This document shows, piece after piece, positions 55,618 to 64,000 of a stretch of 64,000 nt of DNA; within the stretch, counting starts at the first letter, position 1, and each line of letters begins with the position of its first letter. The DNA is from Immersiella caudata (Eukaryota; Ascomycota; Sordariomycetes; Sordariales; Lasiosphaeriaceae), in the NCBI GenBank assembly GCA_030512335.1, contig JAULSU010000002.1, forward strand, positions 1,240,001 to 1,304,000, read 5' to 3'. The position numbers were made by a program, and so were the translations under genes. The notes beneath the pieces were generated by a model. That model was not told where the DNA came from and did not search any database. It saw nothing but the letters and a program-made list of their open reading frames with translations.

Positions 55618-55738
55618 CTATCGCTACACTGGGGGCCTCTTTCCAGATAAAGGGGGGTATCAAAAGTATATTTTACGGCCTCTTTAACTTATTCTAATTA
55701 CCTGCCCCAGCTAAAGGAGGCCTTGGGTGTAGCGGTAA
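55618..55738. mobile_element. MITE-like element, 121 bp, with imperfect terminal inverted repeats and TA flanks
   Basis: The left end CTATCGCTACACTGGGGGCC (continuing TCTTT) and the right end, read on the other strand, TTACCGCTACACCCAAGGCC (continuing TCCTTT) match at about 18 of 25 positions, with the core CGCTACAC and GGCCTC blocks identical. Most mismatches are C/T. Both ends are flanked by TA (55616-55617 and 55739-55740), the target duplication of Tc1/mariner and Fot1/pogo elements. There is no coding capacity. The inner sequence repeats GGCCTCTTT once more. Confidence 0.6.
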
Positions 55739-55949
55739 TATGGAATGCCGCACTCGTGGTGGTATGGTGAAGAGTCAATGGTTATGTGTGGGATACGGTG
55801 TGTATAGACAGATGGTACGGTACAAATAGACATTCTCCTCTTTATACTTCATTGTCACAATGCGTACTATTGTGAGGGAAACAGAGGATAGCTATTCAAC
55901 AACGCAATCTGAACCAGTGTTGTGCAACGTGAAACCACCAACCTCTGCC

Positions 55950-55975
55950 AAAAAAAAAAAAAAAAAAAAAAAAAA
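55950..55975. repeat. A26 homopolymer
   Basis: Twenty-six consecutive A about 30 bp from the 3' end of the NACHT-ankyrin pseudogene. On the coding strand of that gene it is T26, so it is not a retroposed poly(A) tail of it. Confidence 0.95.
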
Positions 55976-56003
55976 CCTCATGCAGAAGATCCACCGCTCC
56001 TGC

Positions 56004-59000
56004 TCAATTCAACTCGATCTTCATGGCGGAATGACCGTTTCGAATAGCCCAATCCAGCGGGGACCGTCCATCCTGATCTACCCTCGCGGCATCCGCGCCG
56101 TTTTCAAGAAGCGCTTTCGCGGCGTATTGCTTGTCGTTCCCCATTGCCCATGACAACGGCGTACGACCAGTGAAGTCCCCGAAGCTCGGATCCGCACCTC
56201 GGTCTACCAGCGCTTCTATCACCCAACTCTCCCCACATTCTCCGGCCGCCCAAGAGATAGGAGTCCGACCAATATTGTCCTGAGAGTTTACATCCACGTC
56301 GTCACAGCCCGCAAGTGTCCCAACCCCCACCATAGTTGCCTCTATCCGCTGCCCACGCTATTGGTGTCCACCCGTCATTGTCATTTGCGTCAGTCACAGC
56401 CCCAAGCTCTAGCAGCCAGTCGACAATTCCATTCCAACCCGCTTTTGCTGCAAATGATAGCGACGTGCGACCCTCGTAGTCTCTTGCCTCCAAATCGATT
56501 CCATCCCATTTGAGAAGCTCTTCTGCGTCTTCTTCCTCCTCGACAGATCTTATCGCCCGCATTAAAGGAGTTTTGACCGTTGTTGTCCGCCATGTTGATA
56601 TCTGCGCCGAAAGCGACCAAGCCTTGACCAGCTCGTAATCTATCCACGGAGATCCTGCGGCTAAGGATACTGGTGTGCAGTCGTTGTTGTCTTTTGCGTT
56701 TGGATCAGCCCCTTTCTCGAGTAAGTTTTTAGCCCCCCCTTTCATCTCCCTCCCGCTCAGCGATGTATGAAAGGGGGGTTTGCCCATTGTTATCGCGAGC
56801 GTTGATATCAGCGCCGTGTTGACGCAGCAGCTCGAGTCCCTGAACGAAGTTTTGTTCGTCGTAATCCCAAGCAGCATTGCCAGAAGCCGCCAAATAGGTC
56901 AACGCTGTCCACTCATCGCTGTCTCTGGCTGTGAAATTTGCCCCATGTTCTAGGCAAATCCCTATCATCTACTTGGAGCAGTTCTTTGCTGCCAGGTGGA
57001 GCGATGTTCGACCATTTGCGTCTCGAGCCTCCATGTCGATGTCCAAGCCCGCGAGCAGAGGTTTGACTTTCAAGAGAAAGTCGTTGTCCTCTCCCCAAAC
57101 TAGCTGTGCTATACCGTGGAACGGGGCTCCGGACTTGAGCAGTAGGATGACAATGGAAGCGTGACCTTGCATTGCAGCTGCTGATAGCGCCGTGTGGCCC
57201 GTCTCGTCTTTTTTATTTGGCCGCACATCGTCTCTCGCAAGGAGCAGCTTGATGATTTCCTCGTGTCCGTGTCGAGCTGCCCAGGTCAATGGGGCCACTC
57301 GAGAGCAGTCTGACGAGTTTGGGTCGACACGATTATCAGCCAAAGAAAGCGGCGTCTGGCCGCGACCGCTCTTTAGATCAGGATTTAACCCTTGCTCTAT
57401 CAAGGTCATCAGAGCATGGTCGAGTCCGAAATAAGCCGCTAGGTGCATGCCTTTCGTGTGGGATCCGACCGCCAGAACCCCTGCGAGAGAAACCTGAGAA
57501 CTCTTGAGAAAGGAAATGACTGGATGTGTGTCATTCAGCGGGGTGGCGGGAACGTAGTAGCCCCAATTCTCTGCTGCATAGCGAAGGAGAGGGTATTCCC
57601 TCTGTAGTTGCCGTACCTCGTCCCATGAAGTGAATCGTCTCCCAAACACATCAAACGATAGATATGTGATGCAATTTCCCAGAATGTAAGCATGGGCGCC
57701 CGGAAACCAGCTGTTGCTTTGTTCAAAATACTCTTGTGTTGTGTAATGGGTCAACCGGACGATGGAACTCTCCTCGTCGACCGTTACTAGCCCGGCACGC
57801 ACCGATACCATGTCCTCGACGGATGGTATATTATCGGGGTCCAACTCCGCCGGCGATCTTGCGCCATCGACAGAAAGGCCGTGTTACAACTATAGCGCTG
57901 TCAGAGGTCGCTTGGCATAAACGATCCACGCCAGAACTTTCTTGGCCAGTTCTCGCAGCGATTGTCTCTGCCGATGATTCTCTCCAGTGCTTCATCGTAT
58001 GCTTGATCCAGTGCTTCAAGCCTACTATCCTCGCTCGGTCTCCGTTTCTTTCTTGGAAGCTGCGTCAGCGCACGCCGGACACCGCTGACGGTATACTTCT
58101 CGCCGAGAGAGTCAAGATAAATATGGGCGAGCAGAAACCTAAATGATGCTCAAATTAGCATTGCTTTCTGAGCCAAGCCCTTGAGAAGTCACAGTTGGGA
58201 CATCTCATAACCCATCAGCAGCTTCGGTAATCGCTTCTTTTATCTCTTGCTGCAGCTACACACTTTTTCTGATACCCGGGTCTCAGAATACTCAAGTTGG
58301 CCTCAATGTACTTCTGCACATCTTCACTGCTTGCTCGGACTTCCACAAACGGAAACTGAGCGAGTTGGTTGGTGATTTCTGGTATAAGCCTCGAAGTGAA
58401 GAAGACGTTGACTCCACACGAGGCTTGCCAGTCTAAAATCTCCTTCGCAAACTTCGAGCGGTGTCCGCGAGAATCATCGAACTCATCCAAAGCGTAAAAA
58501 TGATGAAAGATTTGGAAGACATCGTGAGGGTGCGCGGTGACTGTGAGATTTCGATGAAGGAGAGCGATGTCTTCTCGGAATCGTGCTTTTCAAAAAGGCT
58601 CCCCATCATTTTGACCAAATCTGGGCGATTCTGGATAAGCTGCCTGAATATTGCTGCGAGAATGCGGGTTGCGTCTTGTTCCATCTGGCGCCGGAGGTTG
58701 CAGTAGATGTATGCGATCCCAACATCCTTGTTGTCTTTGAATTGGCTGGCCAGGTTTTCGACCACAATCGATGTAAGAATCATCTTGCCTGCTCCAGGAA
58801 AGCCGGGGCAGAGGAGAGTCTGTGCAGAGCCATTAGTCCACGTATCAAACTCTGTGGTTTCCAACAGCCACAATCCGGTGCCGGGCTGCCACCGACTGAT
58901 GTGGTCATTTTGCTGGGAGCGGTAGTCAACCTTGCTGATCCCTCTGCACTGCCAGTGTGAGCAGCTCCTTTGCCCCATCCAGAGCTTTGAGCGAAGCCTT

Positions 59001-59340
59001 GAGCTTTCTGTCAAATTTCGGGCCTACGATGTACTTTCCGAAAGCGCCGCTCCCCTCGGTGAAGCCCTTTATGATGCAGAGGGCTGTGCCGCATCGATTT
59101 AAGGCAGACGCAATGCCAGCAAAGCTCTGGAGTCGAGCAACGTCGTCCTCGTAAATCTCTAGGTGGGTCTGGAAGTTCTGAAGTGCGCCGTTGAAACTCG
59201 TAGAGGCTTGTCGATATCCGCGACAAATCGCTGGAGGAACCAAACTCCGATGGGCCAATCCGTTTCTGGATTATCTTTAAGCACTGCCCTGTCAATTGCG
59301 TGACGGTGATGATACTGGCGGCGAGACCAGTCTCAGCCAT
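56004..59340 (-). pseudogene. NACHT-ankyrin NLR-type pseudogene (former allorecognition/STAND protein)
   Basis: A full domain series can be followed on the minus strand. N-terminal domain from 59340: AETGLAASIITVTQLTGQCL and IGPSEFGSSSDLSRISTSLY, then after a one-base shift at a T run NGALQNFQTHLEIYEDDVAR and FDRKLKASLKALDGAKELL. The linker is deleted, then QQNDHISRWQPGTGLWLLET and the Walker A region LLCPGFPGAGKMILTSIVVE, where Met replaces the usual Thr/Ser after GK. Next come AYIYCNLRRQMEQDA, a frameshift before ALDEFDDSRGHRSKFAKEIL, and NVFFTSRLIPEI. A probable intron (~58120-58200) leads to HIYLDSLGEKY, another shift to ELAKKVLAWIVYAKRPLTAL, then TAG and TAA stops. Ankyrin repeats follow from 57844, broken by a TAG at 56969 and at least four frameshifts, to a stop at 56004. 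Family members are STAND NTPases of fungal self/non-self recognition; this copy cannot be functional. Confidence 0.88.
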
Positions 59341-59941
59341 TGTGTTTGAGAGTGGATACGAACGCGTGATGGAAGTGGAAAGATTGTCGAGTACCGCCAG
59401 TGGTGAGGCGGCTGCCTAGCTACCTCGAACCCGATTTCGACAGTGCGCTAAGCGTTATCAATCCTGGAAAAAGGCAGCATTAATCAGGCCCTCTTTGATA
59501 TCGATAAGGGCTTGTCAAAAGCAAACAACGCCTTTCAAAATATATACCAAGCAATTTAAGATGTAAAATAAGGTCGTTTATAATGCAGCTGATTCCGACT
59601 CCCATTAACTTGAGGTGTCTGTCAGTCTAGGTAACGTGTTTTCGCACGGAGCAGACGGCCCCTCTCTTCAGGCCGGAGCCTCTCCTCGAGGAGGCAGAGC
59701 AGCCGCAATCTCCGAAAACGTGCATGAGCAGCGCTGAGGGATGCAATAACAATCATGGATTCCACAAAATCCAAAAGGTCAAGTTGCTGAGGCAGAATGT
59801 CCGGGTGGAAACAGACTAGACAGTCAGAACAACGAAGAGTGTCACGTCGGTGTCAGTGAGGGACTCTGTGACGAGAATACGGGGTACTATATCCTTGATT
59901 AAGCGGCGGGGTCTTAGCCACGGTTTTTGGCTCCTGGCTAC
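59341..59941. other. AT-rich intergenic between the NLR relic and the HET gene
   Basis: About 600 bp, AT-richer than its surroundings, especially 59450-59600. It carries the HET gene's 3' flank and the former NLR promoter. No gene recognised. Confidence 0.45.
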
Positions 59942-61834
59942 CTAGGCATCGCGGCCCTCTGGTGCGGCTGCCGAAGTTTCTTTGCCGAGCACAAAGGATC
60001 TATGCCTTCTGATTCCCTCCCTCCGTGCCAGCTTCGGATACAAACTGGTGATTTCGACGTGATAGTAATTCTCCCTCCAAGTGAACACTGCCCCGAGAGG
60101 ATTTTTCTCCAGGCGGCGCAATGGTTTGGCCCTTATGCCTATGTAGTAGGATCCGTGTGGGTTTGTATCCTCGACTGTTGTTCGCATCTTTTCCTGATCT
60201 AAATGACCTGAGCGATCCGAGCAAGACACAAGCAATCTGTCTTTGACTGCTAAAAGCTCCTGGCGTTTCTTTTCCGGTGTGGCCGGGTTGCTGCCACGAT
60301 GCGGCAAGATAGCAGCAGACTTGAATGTTCCGATCCGCAACTCAAACTTCGAGCCTGTCCACTGCAGCTTACAGACGATGGCGAAGCTGAAAGACCTTAT
60401 TTGGACGACATGAACGCAGGTAAAGCTGTCGACCAGGTTTGTTGGGAAGGTAAAAACGCGTCGTTCCTCTCCCTGGTCGATTTCAGGGTCGGATGGCAGA
60501 CCCCATTGTTTATTCAGATGTTTTGAAAGATACTCGTTGTAAACCAGCACCACGCCGGTGTTGACCAAAGAGCCGACTCGCAGGATTTCGTCCGGTCGCA
60601 TGAAGGTTTGTATATAGACCTGATCGTGCCTGTCTCTCTCTCCGAATGGCTTGTCCTGCATCACCGGAGACCACTCGGATCGATTACTGGCGGTGGCTAT
60701 GGTTGCCGGCATATACCGAACAAATGTGTTCCCGACCTCCCTCAAGCGTATAGCCACCCACTTGGTGGCACCCTCATCTTTGTTATCTTCATCGAGCCAG
60801 GGTGTATCGGGATGGGCCTTGACAGAGGTATCGTCCTCCTCTTCTGGGACGGTCCTCACGCAGTCCAGACCCAGCAAAAATTGCCTGGTCGAGGAATTGT
60901 CGACAGACAGGGATTCTCCATTGATACGCAACCCCCTATTGGTGATGGCGAACTCTTGCGAAACAGCGAAGTCGCCGTGTCGTTTGATCGTTGAACATGG
61001 CCAAAACAGATCGGGGGATTCGGCAAACACGCCAGAAAACATGGATGGTTCTTCATCTTCAACCGGTTTGCACTGCCAGGCAAAAAGACTCAGATCGTTG
61101 CTCTGGCTTGCGATTTCCTGCTGCAGACGGAAGAAGGCCTGAGTTCCTTCCCCGTAAAGTAGGGGCATGTTGATGTTGAAGATGCCGAGGAGTGAATATG
61201 CTCTGTCTTCGACTCGTGTCGTTTTTCTCCCAACAGCCCACGACATTCGCCGTCCGATGGGAGTCGACGCGAGCCCGGAGCTGTCGTGCAAGACATCGCC
61301 GTCAATTCCGGTGATTTCGAAGAGGGTTTGTTCGAGGTCCTCCCGGCCGCCGACGAAATTCCAGTCGCGGTCGTAGAATTCAAGCTTCCTCGGTGCGACT
61401 AGCTCCTGCAGCGTCCAACCTCTAGTGAACCATCGGCAACTGCGAAGTCGAGTGTCGACCAAGGCTCGTCTCTCCTTTTCGCTCAGCTGGACAGGGAGAG
61501 GCTCAAAGTCGGACAGGTAGACATAGCAGACGTGTGATTTCTTGTACCACTCGAACATGGAGTTGATGGCCTCGCTGAGCTCGGCGCTGCTGGTCTTGTC
61601 GATGCAGCAAGTGTCGATCCAGGCGAACTTGAGCGTTTTGGACCGGGCGATGTTGCAGGTCTTGGCGATTTTCTGGAGAGAAGGCCTGGACTGCCAATCT
61701 GCTGGGGTAGCACTTTGAATTTCTTGAAAGGAAGTCTCGGCACCGTCCCAGGTATGTGATAAAATGGCGTATCTGGTGTTGCTGGGATCCGGTACCGGCA
61801 CTAGCTTCAAAGTTTTGGCGTCGAGCAGCCACAT
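59942..61834 (-). CDS. HET-domain protein (heterokaryon incompatibility type)
   Basis: Single exon, 630 residues from the ATG of MWLLDAKTLKLVPV, the canonical HET-protein opening (the M-x-LL-x-x-x-T-x-x-L pattern); the frame extends 28 codons upstream without an ATG, so that part is left out. The HET domain occupies about 22-170: YAILSHTWDGAETSFQEI, CNIARSKTLKFAWIDTCCID, SEAINSMFEWYKKSHVCYVY and CRWFTRGWTLQELVAPRKLE, with all three conserved blocks intact. A conserved segment follows (SWAVGRKTTRVEDRAYSLLG then LYGEG), typical of HET proteins of the HET-E/HET-D type N-terminus. The C-terminal ~300 residues show no NACHT or WD40 motif, so this is a stand-alone HET. HET domains trigger programmed cell death on recognition of non-self partners. 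It lies 600 bp upstream of a dead NACHT-ankyrin gene on the same strand. No frame break was seen. Confidence 0.9.
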   Translation of the reverse strand: MWLLDAKTLKLVPVPDPSNTRYAILSHTWDGAETSFQEIQSATPADWQSRPSLQKIAKTCNIARSKTLKFAWIDTCCIDKTSSAELSEAINSMFEWYKKSHVCYVYLSDFEPLPVQLSEKERRALVDTRLRSCRWFTRGWTLQELVAPRKLEFYDRDWNFVGGREDLEQTLFEITGIDGDVLHDSSGLASTPIGRRMSWAVGRKTTRVEDRAYSLLGIFNINMPLLYGEGTQAFFRLQQEIASQSNDLSLFAWQCKPVEDEEPSMFSGVFAESPDLFWPCSTIKRHGDFAVSQEFAITNRGLRINGESLSVDNSSTRQFLLGLDCVRTVPEEEDDTSVKAHPDTPWLDEDNKDEGATKWVAIRLREVGNTFVRYMPATIATASNRSEWSPVMQDKPFGERDRHDQVYIQTFMRPDEILRVGSLVNTGVVLVYNEYLSKHLNKQWGLPSDPEIDQGEERRVFTFPTNLVDSFTCVHVVQIRSFSFAIVCKLQWTGSKFELRIGTFKSAAILPHRGSNPATPEKKRQELLAVKDRLLVSCSDRSGHLDQEKMRTTVEDTNPHGSYYIGIRAKPLRRLEKNPLGAVFTWRENYYHVEITSLYPKLARREGIRRHRSFVLGKETSAAAPEGRDA

Positions 61835-62565
61835 ATTGAGTACTGCGTTTTCGTGGCCGAATTTGAGGAGCGTGAGGGAAGTGGTTTCAGGAGAGCGGGG
61901 TTGTCCGAATCCGAGCAACTACCTATAATACTGAGATGAGGCACAGTGACACCTGCCGCCACGACTTTGCAGGTACCCGTGGGTCTTCTATCCGCCTAAC
62001 ATTTTCAAACAGGGAACCGTCAGGAGAGATTGATGACTGCCAAAAAAAAAAAAAATCTCGCAACGAATTCGACATCGCTGAGTTCTAGCCAACTTCGAAT
62101 CACTGCGAGGTTGCACCCCTAGTGAACGGGCTTATCTTACCTACCTAAGGTGCGTAGAAAGGGAGTTCTAAGCGGCCGTCCTTACTCAGCAGTAGTAAAC
62201 CCAATGAACCAGTCTCAACGTCACACAAGCAAGCCCCGAATGTCAATCATAGGCGCCAAGACATCCAACACCATGAGTGTCCCCACTAACGAGGCTCACG
62301 ACTTTCAGGGGTTCAACCAACAACCATCCTCCGAAGGAATGGGCAATCACCCGGCCTCCGCGGAAAGCCGACTCGGCCGAGCGGCGCAGAATACTGCGTC
62401 CACGTCAAATCCTCATGCAGGACTATCAAGTCGGCGCACAGACGGGGCAACGCGCTTATAAACCCGAAATCCGGTGGAACTTTCTACTTATCGTCACCAA
62501 TTCCACTCCCCAGATTGGATCCCAGCTAATAGTGAAGATTCAAAGAACCATCCACAGCCGCAGCC
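61835..62565. promoter_or_regulatory. Divergent promoter region between the HET gene and the hydrolase gene
   Basis: About 730 bp between two divergent genes, with an A13 run at 62042-62054. Open frames here (e.g. 62150-62461 plus) have no family resemblance. Confidence 0.45.
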
Positions 62566-63606
62566 ATGGGACTCACAAGCGACATCGTCCTTGATGTCTC
62601 CAAGTTCGACCTATCCCAAATCACCCCCGAGACCACCGGAATTCTCTCCGTCCTCGAGCAACTCACCTCCAGCGCCCCATCATGGCAAAAAGTCGGAGCC
62701 GCCCAATACCGCGCCCTGCGCGACACGGGCGGAACCCCCCTCCCCCCTCGCGTCTTCCTCCCCGCCGCCAAAGACCTCACCTTCCCCTCCCGCGATCCCA
62801 ACCGCACCATCCCCATCCGCCTCTACACCCCCGATAATGGCCACCCCACTCGCGGAATCATCCTCCACGCCCACGGCGGCGGTTTCGTCCTCGGCACCCA
62901 CCAAGACCAAGACGCCTCCCTCCAACGCTACGCCAACACCTGCCAGTTAACCGCCCTCTCAGTCGGCTACCGCGTCGCCCCAGAAGACCCCTGGCCCGCA
63001 GCCGTCCACGACGTCTTCGACGTAGCAACCCACCTCGTCGACAACGGACAATCCCTCTTCAACGCCCCTCTCCTTTTCATCGTAGGCGAATCCGCTGGCG
63101 CGACGCTCGTCGCTCAAGCAGCCTTCCACATCGCCCGCGAACGACCAGAGCATCGTCTCGCAGGTGTCATTCTTCCCTACGGATGGTTCGATTTGACGCT
63201 GAACCTCCCCTCCATCCAGGATTTCAAACGGGAGTTGATCATCAACACCAATTCCATGAGAGGGTATGCGGATGCGTACGTCCCGGGTATGAGCATCGAG
63301 GAGCGGACGAATCCGCTTATTTCTCCATTGTATGATGGCCTCCTCCGCCTTGAAGCGGAGATGGGGGACCCGAAGAAGAAGAAGAAGGCGCTGCCACCAG
63401 CGCTGTTTCTTTGCGGGACGGCAGATCCGCTGTTGGATGATACGTTGCTGATGAGCGCGAAGTGGATGGCTAGTGGGAGTCAGGCTGTAGTGAAGATATT
63501 CAATGGGGCGCCGCATGGGTTTACGGTTGTCCCTGGGTACAGCCTTGCGGCGGAGGCGAGTGAGGTAGTTTTTGAGTTTATCAAGGGGAGGCTTGGGGAG
63601 CTTTAG
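62566..63606 (+). CDS. Alpha/beta-hydrolase fold-3 esterase/lipase (HSL-like)
   Basis: Single exon, 346 residues. The oxyanion-hole motif HGGG is at 103-106 (LHAHGGGFVLGTH). The nucleophile elbow is GESAG at 174-178, with Ser176; most of the family has GDSAG. Asp287 in the GTADPLLDD segment and His317 in APHGF complete the triad. There is no signal peptide or membrane segment, so it is probably cytosolic. The family hydrolyses short- to medium-chain esters, lactones or carbamates; the natural substrate cannot be read from sequence. Neighbours are allorecognition genes, not a recognisable metabolic cluster. Codons are strongly C-ending up to about 63190 and G-ending afterwards. Confidence 0.9.
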   Translation: MGLTSDIVLDVSKFDLSQITPETTGILSVLEQLTSSAPSWQKVGAAQYRALRDTGGTPLPPRVFLPAAKDLTFPSRDPNRTIPIRLYTPDNGHPTRGIILHAHGGGFVLGTHQDQDASLQRYANTCQLTALSVGYRVAPEDPWPAAVHDVFDVATHLVDNGQSLFNAPLLFIVGESAGATLVAQAAFHIARERPEHRLAGVILPYGWFDLTLNLPSIQDFKRELIINTNSMRGYADAYVPGMSIEERTNPLISPLYDGLLRLEAEMGDPKKKKKALPPALFLCGTADPLLDDTLLMSAKWMASGSQAVVKIFNGAPHGFTVVPGYSLAAEASEVVFEFIKGRLGEL

Positions 63607-64000
63607 GGAAAGAGGAAAGAGGTGGTGTTTAAGATTTTAGATTATTGAGTTTGATAGAAAGGCATAAAGAAACGACAGGGACACGTCAAATCCTTGCCCA
63701 AACCGCCTTTTCCTGACTTGTGGATTTGTGAATATTTTGCAAGCCTCGAATTTGGATCCGAACACCTTGATGAGAAGCTTTTACACCTGCTCAGTTAAGA
63801 CAAAGGCCTCAATTATCACTCTACACGCCTCAATCACCCATTTCAATGCATATTTTGTCGGTCAGCAGGCCCCAACCTTCGGCCCAAACGCATCAATTAT
63901 TGTCATGGACGCCTATTTTGGCCGTCCAGACGCCTCCATCCCTCCCAGACACGCCTCCCCAGAAATCAAACACTCCCCCCTCCCAAAATCAAAGGCCTCC
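63607..64000. repeat. 3' flank with a degenerate ~63-bp repeat at the window edge
   Basis: About 390 bp. A block around TATTTTGTCGGTCAGCAGGC at 63851 recurs as TATTTTGGCCGTCCAGACGC at 63914, a 63-bp offset, and ACGCCT recurs several times between 63830 and 63970. The sequence runs off the window, so the array may be longer. No coding potential was seen. Confidence 0.4.

Noticed and set aside
61835..61918. N-terminal extension of the HET protein
   Set aside because: The frame above MWLL contains no ATG, and MWLLDAKTLKL is the canonical HET opening.
1..64000. CRISPR arrays, rRNA genes, bacterial-style operons, intact transposases
   Set aside because: None was seen on either strand; the window is fungal nuclear DNA.

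Overview
This is nuclear DNA of a filamentous ascomycete (Pezizomycotina, most likely a sordariomycete; I cannot name the genus). The signs are short GT-AG introns (47-90 bp in most genes, one of 250 bp) with CTAAC-type branch points, genes on both strands about 1-4 kb apart, fungal-type HET and NACHT-ankyrin allorecognition genes, and best recalled matches to Sordariomycetes for proteins such as Cox5, Tfb1, Mus7/Mms22 and the Sfl1-type heat-shock-factor protein. Exon structures were built by hand from splice signals, frame and protein family continuity; no search was run.

Layout. 1-5.3 kb: 5' end of a mitochondrial glycerol-3-phosphate dehydrogenase gene, a secreted GPI-type coiled-coil protein, cytochrome c oxidase subunit 5 and a 68-residue three-exon membrane microprotein, all on the minus strand. 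5.7-23.3 kb: housekeeping block with Mus7/Mms22 (replication-fork repair), a mitochondrial Msp1-like AAA ATPase, TFIIH subunit Tfb1 and 2-oxoglutarate dehydrogenase E1. 24.2-34.6 kb: an accessory stretch of gene relics (a TPR/NLR-type pseudogene and two separate saccharopine-reductase-like relics) around one intact conserved gene of unknown function (28.9-32.0 kb). 35.0-39.4 kb: a divergent pair, a WD40 protein and Ctf4/Mcl1. 39.4-46.2 kb: 6.8 kb without a recognisable gene, upstream of an Sfl1-type regulator (46.2-48.3 kb). 49.2-53.7 kb: a lysine-rich probable nuclear protein, a gamma-glutamylcyclotransferase-like gene with a premature stop, and succinyl-CoA ligase beta. 55.6-63.6 kb: a MITE-like element, a NACHT-ankyrin pseudogene, an intact HET-domain gene and an alpha/beta-hydrolase.

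How the genes connect. Several encode mitochondrial energy metabolism (Gut2, Cox5, Kgd1, Lsc2; Kgd1 makes the succinyl-CoA that Lsc2 uses). Mus7/Mms22 and Ctf4 are replisome partners in yeast, and both promoters here carry ACGCGT (MCB-like) G1/S boxes. The 56-62 kb segment is an allorecognition neighbourhood in which the NACHT-ankyrin gene has decayed and the HET gene looks intact. A recurrent feature is a sharp C-rich to G-rich switch on the coding strand part-way through many genes, in the same order relative to transcription.

I found no CRISPR array, rRNA, convincing tRNA, bacterial-type operon or intact transposase gene.
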